Below are positions 52,972 to 62,000 of a DNA stretch of 64,000 nt, piece after piece. A program made the translations under genes and the position numbers. The stretch comes from Ruegeria aquimaris (GTDB lineage Bacteria > Pseudomonadota > Alphaproteobacteria > Rhodobacterales > Rhodobacteraceae). Location of the stretch: contig NZ_JAOWLB010000004.1 of the NCBI RefSeq assembly GCF_025751555.1, forward strand, positions 310,001 to 374,000, read 5' to 3'. The notes beneath the pieces are model-generated. The model made no database searches, had not been told where the DNA came from, and saw only the letters and a program-made list of their open reading frames with translations. Positions within the stretch are counted from its first letter, which is position 1. Each line of letters begins with the position of its first letter.

Positions 52972-53898
52972 TCAGGCCAGCAGGTCGTAATCCTGCCCAT
53001 CGATACGCAGCAGCAGGCTGTCCTGCGCCGCGCCGTCGGCAATCGCCCACAGGATCTGGCCGGTCGGGCGCCAGATGACAAAGGCCTCGGCGGTCGCGTC
53101 GTCACCCGCGCCCGATGTGGTGGCGAAGTTGACCTGGAACTGGTCGCGGGTGGCGGGGCCGCCGAACACCAGCCGGTCACCCTCGGCCTGGTCAAAGTCC
53201 TGTATCCAGTCGCTGCCATGCCCGGCATGGCCGTGGTGAAAGAACCGGTCCTGCCCACCGCCGCCCGTCAGCCTGTCATGGCCCCAGCCGCCGTTCAGGA
53301 AATCGTCCCCATCCCCACCTGTCAGGGTATCACCACCGGCGCGCCCGCCCAGCACGTCCGCGCCGCCGCCGCCTGTCAGGCGGTCGTTGCGCGCGCCGCC
53401 ATGCAGGATATCGTCGCTGCCCGTTCCCGTAAGCACGAAATCGAAACTGTCGACGATCGAGCCGAGGCCGGTCAGGGCCGTTTCGCTGACCGGCGGATAG
53501 GGCAGAGTGTCGGCCAGCGGGATGCCGACCACATGCAGCAAGGAAGCGATCACCGAGTTCGAATTGATCTCGAACAGGTTATAGGGGATCTCGGCGGCCT
53601 CGATCGCGCGCGCCTGCTGGCGCATGACGTCCCAGACGTCTTCGGCCGTGCGACCGTCGAGATCGAGCACCCGGCTGCCGTAAAGCGCCCGGTCCGAGAT
53701 TGGGCGGTAATCGCGGCTGCTGGCCATGGCGACCGAATCCTCGATCACCAGCGCCCCGGTGCCCAGGGCGCCCTCGGGATAGCCGCGCAGCACACGCTCT
53801 TCGCCATCGGGTGTTGCCAGCACGAGGTAGAGGTGATCGTACCCGGTGTCGCCAAAGAAAAAGACCGGCTGTGCCTCGATCCGGATTTCCGTGTTCAT
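52972..53898 (-). CDS. Divergent RTX protein with a papain-like N-terminal domain (array member D)
   Basis: 308 residues. Residues 1-150 carry FFFGDTGYDHLYLVLATPDG, then IPYNLFEINSNSVIASLLHVVGI. The His in DHLYLV and the NSNS stretch resemble permuted papain-fold (NlpC/P60-like) domains, in which Asn/Ser replaces the usual catalytic Cys; this reading is tentative. A short RTX stretch follows (GGDTLTGGDGDDFLNG). A shortened, diverged relative of the shared C-terminal module ends the protein (GHGSDWIQDFDQAEGDRLVFG, EAFVIWRPTGQILWA, YDLLA). AAGG lies before the ATG. Confidence 0.85.
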   Translation of the reverse strand: MNTEIRIEAQPVFFFGDTGYDHLYLVLATPDGEERVLRGYPEGALGTGALVIEDSVAMASSRDYRPISDRALYGSRVLDLDGRTAEDVWDVMRQQARAIEAAEIPYNLFEINSNSVIASLLHVVGIPLADTLPYPPVSETALTGLGSIVDSFDFVLTGTGSDDILHGGARNDRLTGGGGADVLGGRAGGDTLTGGDGDDFLNGGWGHDRLTGGGGQDRFFHHGHAGHGSDWIQDFDQAEGDRLVFGGPATRDQFQVNFATTSGAGDDATAEAFVIWRPTGQILWAIADGAAQDSLLLRIDGQDYDLLA

Positions 53899-54034
53899 GG
53901 TTTACCTTGCAGGGCTGCACCGGTTGTATTTTATCGCCCTTCCGAAAAAGGTGAAACGCCAATTCCCCGGGATGCCTGCGGCATTTCCGGGGAATTGACG
54001 ATGCCACATGTCCCGGCGACGGGTCGAAACCGGC

Positions 54035-56371
54035 TCAGGCCAGCAGGTCGAACACCTCGCTGCCGATTTGCAGGTTGATACTGGACTGGCCTTCGCCATC
54101 GACCAGCGCCCACATGATCTGACCCGTGGGGCGATAGATCACAAAGGCCTCTTGTACAGCGTCGTCCCCGGCCCGCTCGCCTTCGGCGTTCTGGGTATGC
54201 GCGAAATTGACCTGGAAGTCAGCGCGGGTGGCTGCGGTATTGCCGAACAGGAGCATGTCCCCTTCGGCCGAGTTGTAATCCTGCACCCAGTCCGAGCCGT
54301 GGCCCTCGACACCAACATGGAAGAACTTGTCGGCGCCCGAACCGCCATTGATGCGGTCATGCCCGAAGCCGCCATTGACAAAATCGTCGCCCGCGCCGCC
54401 ATAGACGAGGTCGGAAAACGCAGAACCGGTGATGACGTCATTGCCATCCTGGCCCTGGATCTCGTCGACGCCAAAGCCCCCTGCGATGGTGTCGTTGCCG
54501 TCCTGGCCAAAAAGCAGGTCATTGCCATAGCCGCCATCGACGCTGTCGTCGCCGCCACCCGCATAGACGATATCGCGCAGGTCGCCGCTGCTGTCGCCGC
54601 CCAGGATGGTGTCGTTGCCGTCACCGCCGTTGAGCGTGTCGGCCCCGTCGCCGCCGATCAGCAGGTCATCACCCCCGGCGCCCAGCAGCCGGTCGTCGTT
54701 GCTGCCGCCGGTGATCGTATCGGGCCCGTCGCCGCCGGTCTCGACCACCGGAGGCGGGACGATGCCGGCCTTGTCGTCCATCTGCGCCAGGTTCAGGGTA
54801 GCATCGGTGAATTCGAAGCGTTCGACATTGGTGACCATATCGGTGCCCTCGGCCGAGACGATGGTATAGACCTCGCCGGATTTGATCACCGTGATGCCCG
54901 TGCTGGCCACATCAAAGCTGGCGAGGTCCTGACCCGCGCCGCCGTCGATGCTGTCGTCGCCCGCGCCGCCCAGCAGGCTGTCGTCACCATCGCGTCCGAT
55001 CAGCGTATCGTTGCCGCCAAACCCGTTGAAGGCCACATTGACACCATCCTTGCCGATCAGGCTGTCATTGTCGGCGCGCGAGCCATGCACCCGCTCGACA
55101 TTGGAGATCGTGTGATGGAAGGCCACGCCACGCCAGATGCCGGTGGCCGTGCCCGCGCCCAGGTCGAGCGTGACCGCGCCGACGCCGGTGCGATCATAGC
55201 GCAGCTGATCGACACCTGCCCCGGCATCCAGGGTGTCGTTGCCCGCCATCAGGATAAAGCTCTCGTCCCCGGCGCCGCCGGTCACGCTGTCGTCATGCAT
55301 CGAGCTGCGCAGGCCCTGAACCTGTCCGGGGCCGGTGATCGTATCGCTGCCGCCATAACCGTCGCTCGAGATCGTCCGGGCGGCAAGATCGGCCACCACG
55401 CCACCGGGCGCATTGCTATAGGTCAGGCGGAGGAAACTGCCGGTGCTGGCGCCGATGTTGAAGATATCGTTGCCGCCTTCGCCATCCAGTTGGGTCCAGC
55501 CGTTATCGGCCACGGTGACGTTGAACACGTCGTCATGCGCGGTGCCGAACAGCGCGACACCGTTTATATTGAGCGCGTCGCCAAGCATCGGCGTGGCGAT
55601 ATCGACGATGGTGGTGGTGCCGTTGGCGCCCTTGTCGATGGTTGCCGTATTGGCGGCGCCGTCGATATTGGCGACAATGCCCGCGTTGAGGTCGAAATGG
55701 AGAAATTCGACATAACCGCTGTGCATGTCGGAAAGGATCACCCGGTCGGTCCCGGCGCCGGCGGCCACGCCATCGAACAAGCGGTTGTCGCCGGGATTGA
55801 TCAGGTCATCGCCGCCCCGGCTGATGATCTGGTCATTGCCGTCCCCGGTCAGGAAGGTGTCGCTTCCGGCGGTCCCAGTCACCCGGTCATTTTCGGTGCT
55901 GCTGATGTCGGGAAAGCCGGTGATGTCGATCACCGCGCCCGGAGCCAGCGGGCCGGTGGTGATTGCCCCGCCGCCGGTGATCGACGCCTCGATCGCCGCC
56001 GCCTCGGCCGGGGTGGTGATCGGGGGCAGTTCGACGCCGCCGATGCGGAACAGGTAGTTCTCGGGAATGGGGGTCGTGTTGTTGGTGAAGTTGAGGATCT
56101 GGGTGACCTCGGTGCCGCGGATCATCTGACCGATGAAACTATCGGTGACCTCGGTCGAGACCCCGTCGCTGAACACCGCGGACACGATCCCGCTGGAGGT
56201 GACGTCAGCGGCGGGAAGGATGCCACCCGACGATGTCGGGGAGAGGCTGTAACTGAGGGTTGTGGCGCCGCCTTCGTTGACGAAGAGGTCGAGCGTCACC
56301 CGAATGACATCGGTAATGACATCGGACGCGTCGCGAATGATTTTTATGCCGGGGAGAGAATATGTAGTCAA
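54035..56371 (-). CDS. RTX protein with extended calcium-binding repeats (array member E)
   Basis: 778 residues. Residues 1-140 are an unrecognised N-domain (DVIRVTLDLFVNEGGATTLSYSL, PENYLFRIGGVELPPI), which resembles a structural beta domain. Then come several RTX blocks: VTGTAGSDTFLTGDGND, NDVFNVTVADNGWTQLDGEG, and GGAGDESFILMAGND, spaced by beta-strands. A last repeat block and the shared module follow. The 190-base AT-rich leader is unusual in this array and probably contains its promoter. Likely exported; no enzyme motif was found. Confidence 0.86.
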   Translation of the reverse strand: MTTYSLPGIKIIRDASDVITDVIRVTLDLFVNEGGATTLSYSLSPTSSGGILPAADVTSSGIVSAVFSDGVSTEVTDSFIGQMIRGTEVTQILNFTNNTTPIPENYLFRIGGVELPPITTPAEAAAIEASITGGGAITTGPLAPGAVIDITGFPDISSTENDRVTGTAGSDTFLTGDGNDQIISRGGDDLINPGDNRLFDGVAAGAGTDRVILSDMHSGYVEFLHFDLNAGIVANIDGAANTATIDKGANGTTTIVDIATPMLGDALNINGVALFGTAHDDVFNVTVADNGWTQLDGEGGNDIFNIGASTGSFLRLTYSNAPGGVVADLAARTISSDGYGGSDTITGPGQVQGLRSSMHDDSVTGGAGDESFILMAGNDTLDAGAGVDQLRYDRTGVGAVTLDLGAGTATGIWRGVAFHHTISNVERVHGSRADNDSLIGKDGVNVAFNGFGGNDTLIGRDGDDSLLGGAGDDSIDGGAGQDLASFDVASTGITVIKSGEVYTIVSAEGTDMVTNVERFEFTDATLNLAQMDDKAGIVPPPVVETGGDGPDTITGGSNDDRLLGAGGDDLLIGGDGADTLNGGDGNDTILGGDSSGDLRDIVYAGGGDDSVDGGYGNDLLFGQDGNDTIAGGFGVDEIQGQDGNDVITGSAFSDLVYGGAGDDFVNGGFGHDRINGGSGADKFFHVGVEGHGSDWVQDYNSAEGDMLLFGNTAATRADFQVNFAHTQNAEGERAGDDAVQEAFVIYRPTGQIMWALVDGEGQSSINLQIGSEVFDLLA

Positions 56372-56561
56372 GAAACGATCACCCTAATGCAAGAACGACC
56401 AAGAGTGGTATCCGCCGTTTCCTCAAATCATCTCTTTCAAAACCGGAATTCGGTTTCTTAACTGACTGAATTTCGAATGGAAAACTGAAATTGATCTTGC
56501 CGTCGTCTTATGTTTCTAAATTCAGCTTTTCATAGAGAATTGACGTTTGCAACCGTGTCGT

Positions 56562-58097
56562 TCAGCCCAGAAGGTCAAATGTCTCCGCCCCGATTTGCAG
56601 GTTGATGCTGTCCTGCCCCGCGCCATCGACCAGCGCCCACATGATCTGGCCCGTGGGGCGGTAGATGACGAAGGCCTCCTGCACCGCATCGTCACCGGCG
56701 CGTTCGCCCTCGGCGTTTTCCGTGTGCGCAAAGTTCACCTGAAACTGGCTACGCGTGGCCGAGGCATTGCCGAACAGGAGCACGTCGCCCTCGGCGGAAC
56801 TGTAATCCTGCACCCAGTCCGAGCCGTGACCCTCGACGCCGACATGGAAGAACTTGTCGGCGCCGTCGCCGCCGTTGATCCGGTCATGGCCAAAGCCGCC
56901 ATTGACGAAATCGTCTCCCGCGCCGCCGAAGACCAGATCGGAGAAGCTCGACCCGGTGATCACATCGTCGCCATCCTGGCCCTGGATCTCGTCCACACCC
57001 GCGCCACCGGCGATGGTGTCATTGCCGCCCTGGCCGAAGATGAGGTCATTGCCCGCGCCCGCATCGACGCTGTCATTGCCTTCGCCGGCAAAGATCACGT
57101 CGCGCAGGTCATCCTCGGACGGGCCGCCTAGGATCGTGTCATTCCCGTCGCCGCCATTGAGCGTGTCCGCACCCAGACCGCCGTCGAGACTGTCATTGCC
57201 GCCATTTCCAAGCAGCCGGTCGGCGCCATCCAGGCCGCGCACCGTATCGTTGCCGTCGCGGCCCGTGAGCAGGTTGTCGTCGGCATCGCCCACAAGGGTC
57301 AGCGGTGTCAGCGCCGCACCGGGGACCGTGGTGATCGTGGTGTTGCCGTCCTCGACGGCAAAGTGCAGGTCGACGCCGGAGAAATCGCCCTCGAACGAGA
57401 TTTCGGTGTCGAAAGCGCCATCGAGATCGGTGTCGAGCGACAACGACGCCGAACTGAGGTACGTGATCAAAGAGATCGAAACAAAGTCGGACTCAAAAAC
57501 GATTTCGAACAATATGAACGACGACGCATAGTCTGTGAGATCCCAGCCTGTCAGCCGGTCACCGTCCAGGTCGCTGGCCCTGCCGCGCACGCCGGTGACG
57601 CCGGGCGCGCCGAGGTCATGGACCTCTTCGGCCTCGGTCGCATCGATGAACCCGTCGGGAGGGGGAGTGTCGATGGTATCGAGGACGGTGAACCGGTCAA
57701 GGCGGGTATCCCCCGCCCCCGGGGTCATGTCCTGGACCATGCGCGTGCCCGCGGACGTGCCATCGGTGATCCAGAGCTCGTTTCCATGTACGCCGTCATC
57801 GGCGGCGAAATAGACATGCGGGCCGACCTGCGTCAGCGTGTCGGACACATCCAGACCCGAAGCGATCTGCATTGTTCCGCCGCTGGTGCCGTCTGTCACC
57901 CAGAGGTCGTCGCGGGTGCGGAACACAAGGCGGCTGCCGTCACCCACCGGGGCGAAGGAGGGGAACTGCACATTGCCATCCATGGTCGCGATCCGGGTCG
58001 TGCCACCAAAGGTGCCGTCCGACACCCAAAGCCCCCGGCCATCGCCGTCATGGGCAGTGAACACCACCCGGTCGGGCAACTGCCCGAAGGGCGACAT
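56562..58097 (-). CDS. 3' part of an amber-split RTX protein (ELWxxDGT repeats plus shared module)
   Basis: 511 residues if started at ATG 58097, but no ribosome site precedes that codon (GGCTAGCTC). The frame is the same as that of the upstream gene and is separated from it by one TAG and one Leu codon. It opens with half a repeat (DRVVFTAHDGDGRGLWVSDGT) continued from the upstream part, followed by another such repeat (NELWITDGTSAGTRMV). An unknown domain of about 170 residues and RTX repeats with the shared C-terminal module follow, ending in FDLLG. Read as one gene with 58101-58937. Confidence 0.7.
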   Translation of the reverse strand: MSPFGQLPDRVVFTAHDGDGRGLWVSDGTFGGTTRIATMDGNVQFPSFAPVGDGSRLVFRTRDDLWVTDGTSGGTMQIASGLDVSDTLTQVGPHVYFAADDGVHGNELWITDGTSAGTRMVQDMTPGAGDTRLDRFTVLDTIDTPPPDGFIDATEAEEVHDLGAPGVTGVRGRASDLDGDRLTGWDLTDYASSFILFEIVFESDFVSISLITYLSSASLSLDTDLDGAFDTEISFEGDFSGVDLHFAVEDGNTTITTVPGAALTPLTLVGDADDNLLTGRDGNDTVRGLDGADRLLGNGGNDSLDGGLGADTLNGGDGNDTILGGPSEDDLRDVIFAGEGNDSVDAGAGNDLIFGQGGNDTIAGGAGVDEIQGQDGDDVITGSSFSDLVFGGAGDDFVNGGFGHDRINGGDGADKFFHVGVEGHGSDWVQDYSSAEGDVLLFGNASATRSQFQVNFAHTENAEGERAGDDAVQEAFVIYRPTGQIMWALVDGAGQDSINLQIGAETFDLLG

Positions 58098-58100
58098 GAG

Positions 58101-58937
58101 CTAGCCGCTGAGGCCGGGATTGATGTCGCGCACCATAAAGGTGCCCGCGCCGGTGCCGTCCGAGGCCCAAAGCTCGGTCCCGTGTTCGTCGTCACGGGCG
58201 CTGAACAGCACCCGGTCTACGACGGTGACGAGATCCAGCGGGAACGAGGACCTGTCGCCCGGAAAGATATCGGCCACCAGAAAGGTTCCATCCTCTGTCC
58301 CGTTCGTGCGCCACAACTCGTTGCCGGTCGCCGGGTCGTCGCCCATGAAATAGAGGACATCGTTCAGGATCGCGCCTTCGCCCGGGTGATTGCCGATCGC
58401 CGCCAGCATCCGGGTGCCGCCCGAGGTGCCATCGGTCACCCAGAGCGACTCGCCCACCGGAGGCAGATAGGCCCGGAACAGGACATGACCGTTGACTTCG
58501 GTATAGCCGCTGGTGCCGGTATCGCCCGTGCCCGCGTTCAGATCGGCGACCAGCCGGGTGCCCGCGGCGGTGCCATCGGTCACGTGAAGTTCCAGTCCGG
58601 TTTCCGGCGTGCCGCCGTTGAACCAGACGCGGCCCCCGGCCAGAACCGGACCGCGGATATCGGGCTGCAACTCGCCCGGCACAAAATCGACCAGCAGGCG
58701 GGTGCCCTCGGGCGTGCCGTCGGTGGTCCAGAACTCGGCCCCGTGCACCCCGTCATCCGCCACGAAGAGGACCGAGTTTCCGAACGACAGCGCGTGCCCG
58801 ATATTCGAGCCGCCGGGATTGGACCCCGCCGCGCCCGGGTTGATGTCGCCCAGCGACTGGATCGTGGTGCCATCGGTCACATAGGGTTCGCGCCCAGTTT
58901 CACCATTGTCGGCGATGAAAAAGAGGCGTTTTGTCAT
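58101..58937 (-). CDS. 5' part of an amber-split RTX protein with ELWxxDGT repeats (array member F)
   Basis: 278 residues, AGGAG ahead of ATG 58937. It contains six to seven repeats of about 45 residues with the pattern VLFxADDGVHGxELWxTDGTxxGTxLVxDI, a secreted or surface repeat family of unknown fold. It ends at TAG 58101-58103 inside an inter-repeat linker (DINPGLSG-stop). The next codons continue in frame with the same repeat type. The most direct reading is a 790-residue protein broken by one substitution in the array's sixth member. Confidence 0.8.
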   Translation of the reverse strand: MTKRLFFIADNGETGREPYVTDGTTIQSLGDINPGAAGSNPGGSNIGHALSFGNSVLFVADDGVHGAEFWTTDGTPEGTRLLVDFVPGELQPDIRGPVLAGGRVWFNGGTPETGLELHVTDGTAAGTRLVADLNAGTGDTGTSGYTEVNGHVLFRAYLPPVGESLWVTDGTSGGTRMLAAIGNHPGEGAILNDVLYFMGDDPATGNELWRTNGTEDGTFLVADIFPGDRSSFPLDLVTVVDRVLFSARDDEHGTELWASDGTGAGTFMVRDINPGLSG

Positions 58938-59013
58938 GCCTGGTGCTCCTGAGAACTGTCACTCCTTAACTCTGGGGCCAAGACCCGGTTGCTGTTGATC
59001 CCGGTCCGAAGGG

Positions 59014-59037
59014 GCGCCGCCGCATGCGGCGACGCCG
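59014..59037. terminator. GC-rich hairpin after the large protease gene
   Basis: GGCG-CGCCGC / GCGGCG-CGCC pair around AT with one mismatched pair (14-base inner palindrome). It lies 12 bases after the stop; no T-run follows, so terminator strength is uncertain. Confidence 0.45.
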
Positions 59038-59049
59038 CCCCATGGTGGA

Positions 59050-62000
59050 TCAGGTTAGCAGATCGAACACGTCTGCGCCAATTTGCAGGTTGATGCTGTC
59101 CTGCCCTTGGCCGTCCACAAGCGCCCACATGATCTGTTCGGTGGGCCGGTAGATGACAAAGGCCTCCATCACGTCGTCATCGCCGGACCGCTCGCCTTCG
59201 GCATTCGCGGTATGGGCAAAGTTGACCTGGAAGTCAGCGCGGGTCGCGGCGGTGTTTCCGAACAGGAGGACATCGCCCTCGGCGGAACTGTAATCCTGCA
59301 CCCAGTCCGAGCCGTGACCCTCGACGCCGACATGGAAGAACTTGTCCGCCCCGGTGCCACCGTTGATCCGGTCATGGCCAAAGCCGCCATTGACAAAATC
59401 GTTGCCCGCGCCGCCGAACACGAGGTCACTGAACGCCGAGCCGGTGATCACGTCGTCGCCGTCCTGGCCCTGGATCTCGTCAACGCCAAAGCCGCCTGCG
59501 ATGGTGTCATTGCCGCCCTGGCCGAAGATGAGGTCATTGCCGGCGCCCGCATCGACGCTGTCATTACCTTCACCGGCAAAGATCACGTCGCGCAGGTCGC
59601 CCTCGCCCGGGCCGCCGATGATGATGTCATTCCCATCGCCGCCGTTGAGCGTGTCTGCACCCAGACCGCCATCGAGGCTGTCATTGCCCGCCTCGCCCAA
59701 GAGGCGGTCGTTGCCGTCGAGGCCTGTGATCGTATCGTCGCCGGAGCCGCCCTGCAGAACATCCGCTTCGGGCGTGCCGGTCAGCGACCTGCCCGCCGAA
59801 CCGCCATCCGCCAGAGCCGTCATCTCGGCCAGCGTCAGGCTGTGATCCGCGAACTGGAAGGATTCGAACCCGGTGGCCTGATCGCTGCCCTGCGACGAGA
59901 CGATGGTGAACGTGTCGCCAGAGCGGGTGACCGTGACGTCATCGACATCGACGTCGAACCCGACCGTGTCGGTCCCCTCGCCGCCATCCATCGTGTCGTC
60001 GCCAAGACCGCCGATGATGAAATCATCGCCCGCAAGCCCGTTGATCAGGTCGTTTTCGGCCGTGGCCGAGCGGTTTTCGAGCAGGTTGTCGCCGGACAGA
60101 TCGAAGTCACGCCACTCGTTCAGCGCGGTTTCGACATCGACCGGCGTATCGAACGTGTAGCGCGCCACCGGCGCCCCCGAGGCGAACAGCGTCAGTTGCG
60201 TCAGCGTGCCCTTGACGTCGCCCCCGTTGGTCGGGTTGTTCTTGTCGAAATTGCCGGTCAATTCGACAAGATAGTCGCTGCCGGTCGTGGTTTCGAAGAA
60301 CAGCACCGTGGTTTCGCTGGCCGAGGTGACACGGCCGTCAAGCTTGACCGGATCCGGCGTTGCCGTGATCGACAAGGGCTTGTCCTGCAAATTGACATAG
60401 CGCTGGCCGCTGAAACCATCGGGGTCGATGACCGCCGCGATGCCCGACGACACCACCGAGGGTGTCGGCGTCTCATCGCTTTCGCCGCCCGCCAGAACCG
60501 CCGCGCCGCCGGTCGGCAGCGAATAGGGCTCAGCCGCGGCATAGTTCACGACATAGCCCATGTCCTGGAGCGAGGCGATGGTCAGCCGGCTGAGCGGCAT
60601 CGGCGGAGCGTTTTCGGCGTAGCCGGTCATCAGCTCGGTCCGGAACAGGGATTCCAGCCAGTGTCCGCCCGCAGTGCCGGGACCGCCGGTGTTTTCCAGC
60701 GGAACGCTCGTCTCGGTTCGGCCGGTCAGGGCGCTGAACTCGCGGATGGCATTGGTGCCGTTGTAGGTGAAGCCGCTCTTCAGGCCCATCCGCTGCCACA
60801 GGGTGCCAAGCCCAAGCACATGGCCCATCTCGTGTTCGATCACGTCTTGCAGGATGCCCTTGGCCTCCATCCCGGCAAGGTCGGCGGAGTCGAACTGCAT
60901 CATGCCGTTATAGGTCAGACCGGAGCCCGCCCGCAGATCGCGCGGCCCGGCCTGGCCGAGGATGCGGCCCGGTCCGTCGATGGCGACCACGGAGGCGTCG
61001 ATGCGGAGATCGTCGACGATGCCGAAGCGGGGATCGTTCACATCCGGCAGATCGCCGGTGATCACGGCTTCCCATGTGGCCGCCGCGTTCTCGAAGACCG
61101 AACGATAGCGTTCGTCACCAGAGAACACGATGTCGATGTCGAAGCCCGACGTCGGCGGCGGTGTTGTGGCCGCTCCGCTGACCGAGACCTTGTAGGTCCC
61201 GGTTCCCGAATAGGCGCCGGCGGAAATGAAATAGGTGCCGGTCGTCGTTGGCGTGAACTCCAGCTGGGCGTTGCGACCGGTGCCGCCATCGTCGTTGAAG
61301 GCGCCGGGGATCGCCGCGCCGGAAGCATTGAAGATGCCCCGGATATAGGGGTCGGCCAGCGTGCCGCCGCCGGTGGCGGTGCCTTCGAGGTCGATGGTAT
61401 AGGTCTGCCCGGCATTCAGGGTGACAGAGAACCAGTCGTTGTCGCCGATGGTCTCGATATTGCCGGTGGACGAGCCGCCGACCGTAACCCGGCCCGCCGT
61501 CGCGGTGGTTTCGCTAAAGTCATCCGCCGGTCCGCCGGTGCCGCCGGTGCTGGTCTGGGTGACCGACAGCTTGTAGGTCCCGGTATTCGACCCATAGGCC
61601 GAGGCACCGATGAAGAAGCTGCCGGTCGTCGTTGGCGTGAACTCGACCAGGCTGTTCAGGCCGGTGCCGCCATCGTCGTTGCGGGTGCCCGAGATCAGGT
61701 TACCCGCGCCGTCGAACACCCCGGCCAGCAGCGGATCGCGCAGCGTTTCCGAGGTTGTGGCCGAGCCTTCGAGGTCGATCTGGTAGGTATTGCCCTCCGT
61801 CAGGTTGACGCGGAACCAGTCCTGGTCGCCAGCGGATTCGATGTTACCGGTGACCGCGCCACCCACCGGCGCGCTGCCGGTGGTGCTGGTGTCGCCGGCG
61901 AAGTCGTCGGCGGCACCGAGATCGGCGAGCGAGATCTTGTAAGTGCCGGTGTTGGACCCGTAAGCCCCGGCCGCAAGGAAAAAGGTACCGGTGCTGTCGG

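Larger units (their letters stand above)
47635..59641 (-). repeat. Family of co-linear 3'-end modules in six RTX genes
   Basis: The same coding module ends six genes. The landmark GCC(G/A)TT, or its variant GCCATT, in the codons for LNGG lies exactly 591 bases from the first base of the stop triplet in every copy: 47635/48226, 49804/50395, 51175/51766, 54035/54626, 56562/57153, 59050/59641. The six show no net insertion or deletion between these points. The shared protein has two parts. The first is RTX repeats with FGVDEIQGQDGDDVITG. The second is about 95 non-RTX residues, with FFHVGVEGHGSDWVQDY, EAFVIYRPTGQIMWALVDG and INLQIG, ending in DLLA or a close variant. The gene at 52972 has a divergent version. 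Confidence 0.9.

Noticed and set aside
54008-56461. Long plus-strand open frames opposite members B-F (50728-52722, 54008-56461, 57363-58952)
   Set aside because: Same reason: mirror images of RTX repeats with no family motif and no ribosome site.
56562-58937. Amber codon read as pyrrolysine in RTX member F
   Set aside because: No Pyl machinery is in the window and the TAG falls in a repeat linker, not at a catalytic site; a mutation is simpler.
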